Shown piece after piece: positions 11,044 through 19,952 of a stretch of 64,000 nucleotides of DNA. The notes below the pieces were generated by a model. The model was given only the letters and a program-made list of their open reading frames with translations. It was not told the DNA's origin and made no database searches. The translations under genes and the position numbers were made by a program. Source of the DNA: Lachnospiraceae bacterium (GTDB lineage: Bacteria > Bacillota > Clostridia > Lachnospirales > Lachnospiraceae); NCBI GenBank assembly GCA_028693165.1, contig JAQUVX010000023.1, positions 1-64,000 on the forward strand. The letters run 5' to 3'. Position 1 is the first letter of the stretch. The number at the start of each line of letters is the position of its first letter.

Positions 11044-11823
11044 CTACTTTATCTTACCCGGCTTCGGGTAGTAGCGAAACATCACTTTCGCGATGATCTT
11101 TTCTTTTTTTACATAGGTATTCTGCCAGCGTCTGGCATCCAGGGAATAGTTCCGGTTGTCGCCCATCATGAAGTAGCAGCCCTCCGGCACCTCATAGTGC
11201 ATCGCTTCCTCCGGGATCATCGGTTCACGGATGTAAGGCTCCTCCAGCGGCTCTTTGGAACCGTTCAAGTACACCCCGCCGTCCACGATATCAACCGTAT
11301 CGCCCGGAAGTCCGATGATGCGCTTGACGTAATAAATCTTCTCGTTGTCCGGGAAATGAAAGATCGCGATATCCCCGCGCTGCGGCTCCTCAAACAAATA
11401 CGAGAGCCTCGAACCGATGACCCGGTCCCCGGTCATGATGGTATCCTCCATCGAACCGCTCGGCACCTCACTGTTAGCAATAATGAAGGTGTTCAGCACA
11501 AAGGCGATCACCGCTGCGGACAGGATGATCTTGACCCACTCCCAGACTTCCTGCTTCCAGCCGCCCTGGTTCTCTTTTCTGGATTTGCCGCGGGACACCG
11601 TGCCGGCTTCCGAATCCTCTGTCTCAGCACGCTCGCCCTCGCAGGGCTCTGGCTGCACTTCCGACCCGGGCCGCGTATCTGCCGCCTTCTGTGCAGTATC
11701 GTCACCGGTCTGGCCGGTCTCATCATCGCCGGACACCCAGTTCATCGACCGGTTCAGTGTCTCGTCGACGTAGAGCTTCCGCACGGTCTCTACTTCCTGT
11801 TCCCGATTCTTGTCTTCTTTCAT
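11044..11823 (-). CDS. lepB: Signal peptidase I
   Basis: Membrane serine protease that cleaves secretory signal peptides. The 259-residue protein has an acidic cytoplasmic N-terminal region of about 90 residues, one membrane segment (about 98-117), the catalytic-serine box PSGSMEDT (Ser124), the lysine box YYVKRIIGLPGD (Lys167) and the GDNRNYSLDAR box near the end. The acidic N-terminal extension is longer than in Bacillus SipS. Follows prs by 14 bases. Confidence 0.95.
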   Translation of the reverse strand: MKEDKNREQEVETVRKLYVDETLNRSMNWVSGDDETGQTGDDTAQKAADTRPGSEVQPEPCEGERAETEDSEAGTVSRGKSRKENQGGWKQEVWEWVKIILSAAVIAFVLNTFIIANSEVPSGSMEDTIMTGDRVIGSRLSYLFEEPQRGDIAIFHFPDNEKIYYVKRIIGLPGDTVDIVDGGVYLNGSKEPLEEPYIREPMIPEEAMHYEVPEGCYFMMGDNRNYSLDARRWQNTYVKKEKIIAKVMFRYYPKPGKIK

Positions 11824-11837
11824 CTAATCATCCGCCT

Positions 11838-13010
11838 CTACTTGCTGCGATATTTGTCCAGTAATTTGTTGATGCGCTTCGTCGGATTGAGCAGCTCACT
11901 TAAGGAATCATCGTGATTCAGATTGTCGATGATCAGCGCGATGTATTTGCTCATATCCACATTGATGTAATACGGTCTGGACAACAGCTCCGGGGTCTGA
12001 TACACCAGATTGGTGGTCAGAATCCGGTCAATAAATCCGTTCTCATAATATTCATCAAACTTCGCCAGTCCGTTGGTAAACAGACCGAAGGTCGAGCAGA
12101 TGAATACTTTTCTTGCTTTTCTGCGTTTTAACTCCTTGGCAACATCCTGCATGCTCTCACCAGAGGAAATCATATCATCGATGATCAGCACGTCCTTGCC
12201 CTCCACGCTGGCGCCCAGAAACTCATGTGCCACGATCGGGTTGCGGCCGTCCACTACACAGGTATAATCTCTGCGCTTGTAGAACATCCCCATATCCAGA
12301 CCAAGTACATTGGCAAAGTAAACAGCGCGGCTCATCCCGCCCTCATCCGGGCTGATGACCATCATGTGATCGCTGTCGATCTGGAGGTCCGTCTCATTCT
12401 TCAGCAGATATTTGATGAACTGGTAGATCGGCTGAACGGTCTCGAAGCCTTTCAGCGGAATCGCATTCTGTACCCGCGGATCATGCGCATCGAACGTAAT
12501 GATGTTCTCCACGCCCATGTTGGTCAGCTCCTGGAGCGCCAGCGCGCAGTCCAGAGACTCACGGCGGGAGCGCTTGTGCTGACGGCTCTCATACAAAAAC
12601 GGCATAATCACATTGATCCGGCGCGCCTTGCCTGCTGCTGCCGCGATCACGCGCTTCAAATCCTGAAAATGATCGTCCGGTGACATATGGTTCGTCATCC
12701 CGCAAAGAGAATAAGTGAGGCTGTAGTTGCATACATCCACCATAATATACAGATCATCACCCCTGACAGATGCCTCGATGGTTCCCTTGCCTTCTCCGGA
12801 ACCAAAACGCGGTGTCTTGGCCTCCACAATGTAAGAAGGTCTCTGATATCCGGCAAATGCGATGGTAGACTTGTGTTCGCTCTCGCGCGCATTTCTCCAC
12901 TCTACCAGCCAGTCATTGACCTTGTTGCCCAGTTCAGAACAGCTTTTAAGCGGAATCAGACCTAACGGCCCCACAGGAATGGTCTCAATGGTTTTTTCTT
13001 CGTATATCAT
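11838..13010 (-). CDS. prs: Ribose-phosphate pyrophosphokinase
   Basis: Makes PRPP from ribose 5-phosphate and ATP. The 390-residue product has the flexible-loop region YESRQHKRSRRESL, FDAHDPRVQN and the PRPP-binding loop VLIIDDMISSGESM near 300. It is longer than the roughly 315-residue classical enzymes, a variant common in Clostridia. ATG 13010 sits five bases from GGAGG; the in-frame region upstream contains the promoter and is not coding. Confidence 0.93.
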   Translation of the reverse strand: MIYEEKTIETIPVGPLGLIPLKSCSELGNKVNDWLVEWRNARESEHKSTIAFAGYQRPSYIVEAKTPRFGSGEGKGTIEASVRGDDLYIMVDVCNYSLTYSLCGMTNHMSPDDHFQDLKRVIAAAAGKARRINVIMPFLYESRQHKRSRRESLDCALALQELTNMGVENIITFDAHDPRVQNAIPLKGFETVQPIYQFIKYLLKNETDLQIDSDHMMVISPDEGGMSRAVYFANVLGLDMGMFYKRRDYTCVVDGRNPIVAHEFLGASVEGKDVLIIDDMISSGESMQDVAKELKRRKARKVFICSTFGLFTNGLAKFDEYYENGFIDRILTTNLVYQTPELLSRPYYINVDMSKYIALIIDNLNHDDSLSELLNPTKRINKLLDKYRSK

Positions 13011-13065
13011 CTTATCCTCCAATGTGCTTCTATGTGATATGTAATTTGTTTGTTTTAACGTATCT

Positions 13066-13094
13066 TTTATAACATTATGCCTTTGTGAAGTCAA
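13066..13094 (-). promoter_or_regulatory. Sigma-A promoter of prs-lepB
   Basis: Minus strand: TTGACT (13089-13094), 17-bp spacer, TATAAA (13066-13071). It lies immediately after the dnaC stop. Confidence 0.8.
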
Positions 13095-13095
13095 G

Positions 13096-14091
13096 TTAAT
13101 CCCTTGAAGTTTGCTTTTTTTTCATACGGATGTCCCCGCCATAGAGTGGAATCGTCACATAATGGCTCATGATCCGGGAGGTAACCCGGTCGGAATAGGT
13201 ATCGCGCAGCATATCCATGGTAAGATTCGTGGAAATGATCGTTCCCTTCTTCCGGTTGATCCGTTCATTGACGCAGTAAAAGAGCTGCGAGGAGACGAAG
13301 GTGTTGTTCACTTCCGTCCCCAGATCATCGATGATCAGAAGCTCGCAGTCCAGAATATGCCGGTAGGTCTCCTCGACATCCTCGCCCGCCTCCCGGCTGA
13401 ACTTATACCGGGAAAAGATCTCAAACAGATCGTGGGAGGACAGATAGATCACAGACACATAGCGGTCGATCAGCTCCTTCGCGATGCAGTTGGTCAAAAA
13501 GGTCTTGCCCACGCCGGTCGTACCGGTAAAGAGAATGTTGGCCCCCTTCTCCGGGAAGGACTTCGCAAACTCCTGGCAGCGCCTGAACACGAGCTTCATG
13601 TAGGCCAGCTCCGTCATGCCAAGCCCCGGCACCACCTGGGTGTCATCGAAATAAGCAAAGGAAAAGGTGGAAAAATTCTCCCGTTTCAGCACATCCTGAA
13701 TATTCGACTGGGCATACAGAATCTGAATCCGTGCCCGCTCAAAACAGTGACAGCGCCTGCCGTCTATGTATCCCGTATCTTTACAGTCTTTGCAGTGATA
13801 GCGCATCTCCAGATAATCCGCCGGAAATCCTGCCGCCGCAAGCAGTGTCTCCTTCTGCTCACGCAGATCCGCCAGGTCTTCCTTCAGACGCCTGTGTGCA
13901 TCGGGATCTCCGCCCAAAACCCGCCGTGCACAGGCCGCCGCCCGCGTGCTGATATCCCGGTCAAGCTGTTCGATCTGCGGAATCCTGCGGTAAACCTCCG
14001 CCAGACGGCGGTCCCGGTCATGCCGGTCCTTGATCTGCTGCTGTTCATATTCCCGCATCACTGCATTGTACTGAGAATTACTCAATGCCAT
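13096..14091 (-). CDS. dnaC: Primosomal ATPase DnaC/DnaI-like helicase loader
   Basis: 331-residue AAA+ ATP-binding protein. An N-terminal helical part is followed by a four-Cys cluster CKDCKDTGYIDGRRCHC near 117-133, as in DnaI-type loaders, then Walker A GTTGVGKT near 180, Walker B LLIIDDLG and a sensor region TSRIMSHYVTIPLYGGDIR. It probably loads the replicative helicase. ATG 14091 has AAGGAG upstream. It lies 21 bases after the DnaD gene, and together they form a primosome operon. Confidence 0.9.
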   Translation of the reverse strand: MALSNSQYNAVMREYEQQQIKDRHDRDRRLAEVYRRIPQIEQLDRDISTRAAACARRVLGGDPDAHRRLKEDLADLREQKETLLAAAGFPADYLEMRYHCKDCKDTGYIDGRRCHCFERARIQILYAQSNIQDVLKRENFSTFSFAYFDDTQVVPGLGMTELAYMKLVFRRCQEFAKSFPEKGANILFTGTTGVGKTFLTNCIAKELIDRYVSVIYLSSHDLFEIFSRYKFSREAGEDVEETYRHILDCELLIIDDLGTEVNNTFVSSQLFYCVNERINRKKGTIISTNLTMDMLRDTYSDRVTSRIMSHYVTIPLYGGDIRMKKKQTSRD

Positions 14092-14112
14092 GGTGTCTTC
14101 TCCTTCTCATCG

Positions 14113-15291
14113 TCACTGCTCTCCCTGCTGTTCTCCGATCCAGCCCTTGACCTGATCCAGCACCAGGGAATCATAGTCGGTGCTGCGCTGTTCAAAGTTG
14201 TGGAACTGGTTTGTCTGCTTGCGCCCCGATTTGGCCGACTGCTTCCCCTGGCCGCGCCGCTTCTCGTCCAGCACCGCCACATCGCCCAGGCTCTTGACTC
14301 CCGCCTTCTTCCAGTCTGACAAGATCTTGTCCGCGTAGCGGAAGCTGGGATTGTGGGTGAATTCCATCGTGCGGTTGCAGGCCTCCAGCACCAGTTCCCT
14401 GGCAAAGCCGTAATTGCCGAACCACCGCTCAATCATCTCCTTCTCCGCATCCCCCGGCTTGCGGTCCGTCAGACCGAAGGCACGCATCACGGAAAACGAA
14501 TCCTTCGTAAATCCGCTGGAATAGGACTTGGCCTCATCCACGGTCTTAAGTCCCTTCTCATGCCAGTTCAATGCCACAGTCTCGATGTAGCGCAGGCTCG
14601 TGTGCCCGCTCTGAACGCAGTGCTCCACCAGATACTCAAGCAGCTCCACCGACATGTGAAGCCCGTCATACAGATAGGCAAATACCTCCAGCTCCCGCTG
14701 GGTAAAAATCTTGTTTAAGTAGCGCTGCGCAATGTAGAGCAGCTGAGAAAAATCGCCGTCCCCCTGGAGCTTGTTCACCTGCTCCTGACTGTAAGCCGGA
14801 CGGGTCTGTGGGGTCAGCGCAGCCGGTGGTGCCTGCGCTGCCGATGCGGTCTGTGCTGCTGATGCATTCTGTGATGCCGATGCGTTCTGTGATGCCGATG
14901 CGTTCCATGCCGCCGATGCGGTCTGCGCTGCCGAGGCATTCTGTGATGCCGATGCGTTCCATGCCGCCGACGCCGTCTGCGCTGCCGACACATTCTGTGC
15001 CGCAGATGCCGTATCCTGCTGTGCACCTGCCCTCGTCCGGGACGCGGGTTTGGACTCCCCGCCCAGCCTCAGTGCACCGAGCTTCTCCCAGTACAGCAGC
15101 GCCCGCTTCACGTCCGCCTCCGTGTGGTTCAGCGCATCCGCAATCCCCTCCACGTCCGGCGCTTCCAGCCGATGGCGCAGAAGGTACAGATACACCTTCA
15201 CATATTCCCCGTTGGCCTCCGCCATATACCGATCAATAAATTCATTGGCAACCAGCGTTGCTTCCACCTGAAAACTGTACGTCAACTCCAT
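14113..15291 (-). CDS. dnaD: DnaD-domain replication initiation protein
   Basis: 392-residue protein. An N-terminal winged-helix-like domain (about 1-90, FIDRYMAEANGEYVKVYLYLLRH, IADALNHTEADVKRALLYWEKLG) is followed by an Ala/Ser/Gln/Asn repeat linker (about 95-155) and two DnaD (DnaB_2) helical domains (about 175-255 and 265-345), the second with NYGFARELVLEACNRTM. The C-terminal tail is basic. In Bacillus DnaD acts after DnaA in primosome assembly with DnaB and DnaI, which fits the dnaC gene directly downstream. The linker repeat is unusual (see the repeat entry). Five DnaA boxes lie in the upstream region. Confidence 0.88.
   Translation of the reverse strand: MELTYSFQVEATLVANEFIDRYMAEANGEYVKVYLYLLRHRLEAPDVEGIADALNHTEADVKRALLYWEKLGALRLGGESKPASRTRAGAQQDTASAAQNVSAAQTASAAWNASASQNASAAQTASAAWNASASQNASASQNASAAQTASAAQAPPAALTPQTRPAYSQEQVNKLQGDGDFSQLLYIAQRYLNKIFTQRELEVFAYLYDGLHMSVELLEYLVEHCVQSGHTSLRYIETVALNWHEKGLKTVDEAKSYSSGFTKDSFSVMRAFGLTDRKPGDAEKEMIERWFGNYGFARELVLEACNRTMEFTHNPSFRYADKILSDWKKAGVKSLGDVAVLDEKRRGQGKQSAKSGRKQTNQFHNFEQRSTDYDSLVLDQVKGWIGEQQGEQ
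14830..15012 (-). repeat. 18-bp tandem repeat in the DnaD linker
   Basis: About ten imperfect 18-bp units encode the six-residue pattern (N/T)ASA(A/S)(Q/W). Units differ at one to three positions. The linker joins the winged-helix and DnaD domains, so copy number should change only linker length. Confidence 0.85.
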
Positions 15292-15320
15292 AAATTCTCA
15301 CCCTCTCCTGTCTGTTTTCT

Positions 15321-15329
15321 ATTCTAACA
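15321..15329 (-). promoter_or_regulatory. Extended -10 promoter candidate for dnaD-dnaC
   Basis: Minus strand TGTTAGAAT, an extended -10 (TGn-TAGAAT) about 30 bases before dnaD, without a good -35 box. The same 13 bases GATGTGTTAGAAT recur ahead of the second EIICB gene (59055-59067). Confidence 0.45.
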
Positions 15330-15358
15330 CATCCGGTTTCAAAAGAAAATAGGCTGGT

Positions 15359-15557
15359 TTATCCACAGGAATCATTGTGGATTCTGTGGATAATGTGGAT
15401 AATCGGTCAACATAATCGTATTATTTTTGACGAACCCTGTCGAATTGTTGATAAAACCGTTGTTTCTTAAATTTTTAGACATTATCTTATGTAAATCAAA
15501 AATCCACATAGTTCCCTTTACATAAAAAGTGGAAAACTATGTGGATAATGTGGATAA
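15359..15557. promoter_or_regulatory. DnaA-box cluster between dnaD and murC
   Basis: Five exact TTATCCACA boxes: one on the plus strand at 15359-15367 and four as TGTGGATAA at 15385-15393, 15394-15402, 15540-15548 and 15549-15557. The last four form two head-to-tail pairs. Near matches occur at 15376-15384 and around 15500-15508. The region between is AT-rich. The last pair touches the murC stop. dnaA is not in the window, so an origin is less likely than a DnaA-titrating or DnaA-regulated site controlling the dnaD-dnaC operon. Confidence 0.8.
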
Positions 15558-16937
15558 CTACTTTCCAAGCAGTCTTTCTCCAACCTTTACAATGTCTCCG
15601 GCGCCCATAGTTATCAACAAATCGCCAGTGGAACAATTTTCTAAAATAAATGTTTCAATGTCGTCAAATGTTGAGAAATAGTGTGCTTTGGTGCCGGCCT
15701 GCTCAATCAGATCCGCAATATCGCGGGAACTGATGCCCAGATTGTCGGTTTCACGGGCTGCATAAATATCGGCCAGAATCACTTCGTCCGCCGCCGAAAG
15801 CGCCTCGGCAAACTCGTTCAAAAAGGCTTTGGTTCTGGTGTAGGTGTGCGGCTGGAATACACACCACAGCTTCTTGTGGGGATAATTTCTGGCCGCTGCC
15901 AGCGTCACCGCGATCTCCTGCGGATGATGTGCGTAGTCGTCGATGATCGTCACGCCGCCGATCTCACCCTTCTTTTCAAAGCGGCGGTCCGTACCGGTAA
16001 ACTGGTGCAGTCCGTCCACGATCGCCTGCTTCGAAAGTCCCAGCGTCCGCGCAACCGCGATAGCCGCCAGCGCATTGTATACATTGTGTTCGCCCGGCAC
16101 GCTCAGTTTAATGGTCTCCGCCAGATTTCCCTTCTCCAGAAGTGTGAAGGTCGGTCTTGCAAATGCATCGTATGTAATGTCTGCGGCGCTGTAATCACTG
16201 TCCGCCGAATGTCCCACCGTCACCACGCGGCAGGCAAGCCCCCCGCTGATCTCCTCATAATTCTCGATATCACGGTTGATGATCAGCATTCCGTCTGCCG
16301 GAAGCTTCTCCGCAAACAGGCGGAATGAGTGCCGGATATCCGCCAGATCCTTGAAGAAATCCAGGTGATCCGCCTCCACATTCAAAATAACTTCCATCGT
16401 CGGGAAGAACGAAAGGAAGCTGTTGGTATACTCGCAGGCCTCGGTCACGAACAGCCCAGAGCCGCCCACGCGGATGTTGCCGCCGATCGAATTCAGGATT
16501 CCGCCGACTGAGATCGTCGGATCTGTGTCCGCCGCAAGCAGAATCTCCGTCACCATAGAAGTCGTCGTCGTCTTGCCGTGCGTTCCGGCAACCGCAACCG
16601 CCTCCTTATAATTCTTCATGATCTGCCCCAGCAGATCCGCACGGCTCATCATCGGAATGCCGCGCCGCACTACCTCCGCATACTCCGGATTGTCCGGATG
16701 TACCGCGGCCGTATATACAACCAGGTCCATATCGTCTGTAATATTCTCCGCGCGCTGACCGTAGGTTACCTTCGCTCCGCACTGCGCCAGATGCTCCGTC
16801 AGCGGTGATTCGTGTGCATCGGAGCCGCTGATGCGAAATCCTTCTCTCAGCAAAATCTCTGCCAGTCCGCTCATACTGATCCCGCCGATGCCGATAAAAT
16901 GAATTGCCAGCGGTTTTTTGAAATCTATCTGATACAT
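15558..16937 (-). CDS. murC: UDP-N-acetylmuramate--L-alanine ligase
   Basis: Cytoplasmic Mur ligase adding L-Ala to UDP-MurNAc. The 459-residue protein has the N-terminal IHFIGIGGISMSGLAEIL nucleotide-binding motif, the ATP loop AGTHGKTTTTSMV near 110, EACEYTNSFL, and DDYAHHPQEI near 330. ATG 16937 gives the usual length and has GGATGG upstream; an ATG seven codons earlier is possible but nearly coincides with the predicted transcription start. Divergent from the penicillin-binding protein gene. Confidence 0.95.
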   Translation of the reverse strand: MYQIDFKKPLAIHFIGIGGISMSGLAEILLREGFRISGSDAHESPLTEHLAQCGAKVTYGQRAENITDDMDLVVYTAAVHPDNPEYAEVVRRGIPMMSRADLLGQIMKNYKEAVAVAGTHGKTTTTSMVTEILLAADTDPTISVGGILNSIGGNIRVGGSGLFVTEACEYTNSFLSFFPTMEVILNVEADHLDFFKDLADIRHSFRLFAEKLPADGMLIINRDIENYEEISGGLACRVVTVGHSADSDYSAADITYDAFARPTFTLLEKGNLAETIKLSVPGEHNVYNALAAIAVARTLGLSKQAIVDGLHQFTGTDRRFEKKGEIGGVTIIDDYAHHPQEIAVTLAAARNYPHKKLWCVFQPHTYTRTKAFLNEFAEALSAADEVILADIYAARETDNLGISSRDIADLIEQAGTKAHYFSTFDDIETFILENCSTGDLLITMGAGDIVKVGERLLGK

Positions 16938-16971
16938 AATAAGTCCATCCTTTATCATTTCGTTCCTTACC

Positions 16972-17000
16972 TTTTTACTTCTTTTTACCCGGAAAGTCAA
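16972..17000 (-). promoter_or_regulatory. Sigma-A promoter candidate of murC
   Basis: Minus strand: TTGACT (16995-17000), 17-bp spacer, TAAAAA (16972-16977). The -35 is good and the -10 weak. Confidence 0.5.
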
Positions 17001-17050
17001 TGTTTTTCCCTGTTTTTGTAGTTTTTCTACCGTTTTCGCGGAATTTGTAT

Positions 17051-17056
17051 TATAAT
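17051..17056 (+). promoter_or_regulatory. -10 box of the penicillin-binding protein operon
   Basis: Perfect TATAAT 45 bases before the start codon. The -35 position (17028-17033, TACCGT) is weak. Confidence 0.55.
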
Positions 17057-17100
17057 GGCTTTGTATTGCGCATGATTATTTACTAAAGAGGTAGAAATAA

Positions 17101-19947
17101 ATGAAAACAAATATTCGCATTTTGGCGATTCTCAAGGGATTTGCCAGCTTCTTTGTCAGTCTGTTCGGCATTCTGGGATGGTTTTTGCAGGGCGTCCTGC
17201 AGCTTCTTACAGGCGGTCTGATTCTCGCAGCCTTAGTCGGACTGTTAGTTTACGCGCGGGTAAAACCGGATCTGGATCATTGCCGGGAAGTCGCATATGA
17301 CAAGCTGGCACAGATGCAGCGGCAGGATTTCCGCATGCTGTCAGACACGGAAGTCTATGACAAGAACGACCAGCTGATCGGTCTGATCAACGCCGGTCAC
17401 TACGAGTACGTTCCCATCAACCAGATCAGCCTTAACATCCAGAATGCCTACATCGCGCAGGAAGACCGCCGTTTTAAGAGTCACACCGGTGTGGACTGGA
17501 TCGCTACCTTCCGGGCCGGGCTTGCTCTGGTCAAAAACCGCGGCGCAATCACGCAGGGCGGAAGCACGATCACCCAGCAGGTCGTCAAAAACACCTATCT
17601 GACGCAGGAACAGAGCTTCACGCGAAAGATCGTGGAAATTCTGCTCGCCCCAGAGGTGGAAAAGACCTATTCCAAGGCCGACATCATGGAATTTTACTGC
17701 AACACCAATTTTTACGGCAATCACTGCTACGGCGTGCAGGCCGCCAGCCGCTACTATTTCGGCAAGGATGCCAGCGAGCTGCTTCCCTACGAGGCCGCCG
17801 TGCTGGTTGGCTTAAGCAACAGTCCCTCCGCCTATGATCCGATCCGGAATCCCGAGGATGCCTTAAAGAAGCGGAACGATGTTCTCCACAGCATGTTTGA
17901 GGTGGGATGTCTGACGCAGGAAGAATATGATGCGGATATCGCCCAGTCCTTAAGCATTGTGCAGGAGGAGAGCGAGGGTACCGATGAGAATTACCAGAGC
18001 AGCTACGCCATTCACTGCGCGGCGCTGGATCTGATGGCGCTGGACAATTTCCAGTTCGAGTACACCTTCGCCGACAAAGCCGCCTACGATGATTATACCG
18101 AGCGCTACAAATTACATTATAATGAAAAGAACGATGAGATCCGGGCAGGCGGTTACCGCATCTACACCTCTCTGGACAACGATCTGCAACAGGTATTACA
18201 GGCACAGATCGATGATGGGCTGTCCTCCTACTCCGAGCTCCAGGAGAACGGCAAATTTGCCCTTCAGGGCGCCGGTGTCATCGTGGACAACCAAACCAAT
18301 TATGTGACCGCGATCGTGGGTGGCCGCGGCACGGAGGATCCCTTTAACCGGGGCTATTTAAGTGCACGTCAGCCAGGCAGCACCATCAAGCCACTGCTCG
18401 ATTACGGCCCCGCCTTTGACACGGGAGAATATTATCCGTCCCGCATGGTCAACGACCACAAGTGGGAGGACGGTCCGTCCAACAGCGGCGGACACTACTA
18501 TGGCAACGTGAGCGTGCGTGAGGCATTGAACCGCAGCTTAAACACCGTAGCCTGGCAGATTCTCTCGGATATCGGTGTGAATTTCGGACTGGATTATCTG
18601 GGCGAGATGGATTTCCAGCGCATTACCTATATCGACAATGATGTGCCGTCTCTGAGCATCGGCGGCTTTACCAACGGTGTCCGCGTCGTGGATATGGCAA
18701 AGGGCTACAGCACCCTGGCCAACAACGGCGTCTACAACGACCGCACCTGCATCCGCCGCATTGAGCACGAGCAGGACGGGGATCTGACCAAGGATCTCAA
18801 GCCCCATGCCAAGCAGGTCTATCAGGAGGATTCCGCATTCATTCTGACCGATATCTTAAAGGGGACTCTGAATGAAAGCTACGGCACCGGATACGGGCTG
18901 GCCCTTGACGGCGAGATGCCGGCGGCCGGCAAGACCGGTACCACCAACAGCAGCAAGGACACCTGGTTCTGCGGCTACACCCGCTACTACACCACCGCAG
19001 TCTGGGTCGGCTACGACACCCCGCGTTCCATGCCCGGCATTTACGGAAGCACCTATGCCGGCAAGATCTGGAAACGGGTCATGGATCAGATTCATACCGG
19101 AAAAGAGCCGTTGGATTGGGAACAGCCCGCCACCGTTGAGGAACGGGAGGATACAAAGACCGGCATCACCGACCTGGTAAGCACCACGGCGCAGCTTCGC
19201 GCAGAGCAGAGCCTGCACGACAAAGAGCAGGCGCGTCTGGAAGAAGAACTGGAAGCCTCCGTCGCCGCATTTGAAGCCAAGACCATCGAGACTGTAGAGG
19301 ACACTTACTGGGTGAAAGAACAGTACCGCAGCATGGTTTCCAAGCTGAACCTGATGGACGAGGGAGAGAAACGAGGGGAGCTACTGGAGCGCGTAGCCAC
19401 CCGCTATGAGACCTTTTCCGCAACCATCAAGGAAATGCAGCAGACCATCACCCTCTACGAAGAGCAAAGGGCCAGAGAACGTGTCGCAGCGCAGAAACGC
19501 GCCGAGGAGGATGCGGTAAAGCGAAGAGCCGATCTGGAAGTCCAGACCCGGAAAAACGAATTCTTAACGGCCTTACAGGAGATCGAGAAGCTGGAATATC
19601 AGGCCCCAAACGCCCAGCAGCTGATCCAGACCGCCATCAGCAAGCTTTCCCTGGTTAACACCTACGAGGAAGCTGCTTCCTACAGTCAGCGGCTGAACAC
19701 GGCGATCAGCCGCGTCTCCACGCTTCCCACGGAAACCGAGTGGCAGATGGTTCAGGCGCAGAAAGCCGCTGCCGAAGCTGCCTCACAGGCATCCGAGCAG
19801 CAGCAGATCAGCCAGGAGCAGCAGAAGCTGCAAAACTCCTTAACACAGGAGCAGAAAAAATGGTCCGGCAATCACACGCCCCCGCAGGAAGTCGGCCCCG
19901 GCGTATCGCCCAGCCCGGTTGTCACGTCCGGACCGGAAGGAGAGTGA
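17101..19947 (+). CDS. Bifunctional class A penicillin-binding protein (PBP1A type)
   Basis: Peptidoglycan glycosyltransferase and transpeptidase of 948 residues. A membrane segment (about 24-52) is followed by the GT51 domain with EDRRFKSHTGVDW (catalytic Glu121) and GGSTITQQVVKNTYL, then the transpeptidase domain with PGSTIKP (Ser427, Lys430), an SLN motif near 480 and KTGT (Lys611). From about 690 to 900 the protein is a charged, Glu/Gln/Lys-rich coiled coil, not PASTA repeats, ending in a Pro/Ser-rich tail. AGAGG precedes ATG 17101. It is followed at five bases by a small membrane protein gene. Confidence 0.93.
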   Translation: MKTNIRILAILKGFASFFVSLFGILGWFLQGVLQLLTGGLILAALVGLLVYARVKPDLDHCREVAYDKLAQMQRQDFRMLSDTEVYDKNDQLIGLINAGHYEYVPINQISLNIQNAYIAQEDRRFKSHTGVDWIATFRAGLALVKNRGAITQGGSTITQQVVKNTYLTQEQSFTRKIVEILLAPEVEKTYSKADIMEFYCNTNFYGNHCYGVQAASRYYFGKDASELLPYEAAVLVGLSNSPSAYDPIRNPEDALKKRNDVLHSMFEVGCLTQEEYDADIAQSLSIVQEESEGTDENYQSSYAIHCAALDLMALDNFQFEYTFADKAAYDDYTERYKLHYNEKNDEIRAGGYRIYTSLDNDLQQVLQAQIDDGLSSYSELQENGKFALQGAGVIVDNQTNYVTAIVGGRGTEDPFNRGYLSARQPGSTIKPLLDYGPAFDTGEYYPSRMVNDHKWEDGPSNSGGHYYGNVSVREALNRSLNTVAWQILSDIGVNFGLDYLGEMDFQRITYIDNDVPSLSIGGFTNGVRVVDMAKGYSTLANNGVYNDRTCIRRIEHEQDGDLTKDLKPHAKQVYQEDSAFILTDILKGTLNESYGTGYGLALDGEMPAAGKTGTTNSSKDTWFCGYTRYYTTAVWVGYDTPRSMPGIYGSTYAGKIWKRVMDQIHTGKEPLDWEQPATVEEREDTKTGITDLVSTTAQLRAEQSLHDKEQARLEEELEASVAAFEAKTIETVEDTYWVKEQYRSMVSKLNLMDEGEKRGELLERVATRYETFSATIKEMQQTITLYEEQRARERVAAQKRAEEDAVKRRADLEVQTRKNEFLTALQEIEKLEYQAPNAQQLIQTAISKLSLVNTYEEAASYSQRLNTAISRVSTLPTETEWQMVQAQKAAAEAASQASEQQQISQEQQKLQNSLTQEQKKWSGNHTPPQEVGPGVSPSPVVTSGPEGE

Positions 19948-19952
19948 GCACG

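Noticed and set aside
14808-15239. Met/Pro/Ser-rich frame opposite dnaD
   Set aside because: Its repeats are the complement of the DnaD linker repeat; it has no ribosome site and no independent support.
15359-15557. Chromosomal replication origin
   Set aside because: DnaA boxes and AT-rich DNA are present, but dnaA, dnaN, recF or other usual origin neighbours are absent from the window and the flanking genes (dnaD, murC) are not origin markers. A regulatory or titration site is simpler.
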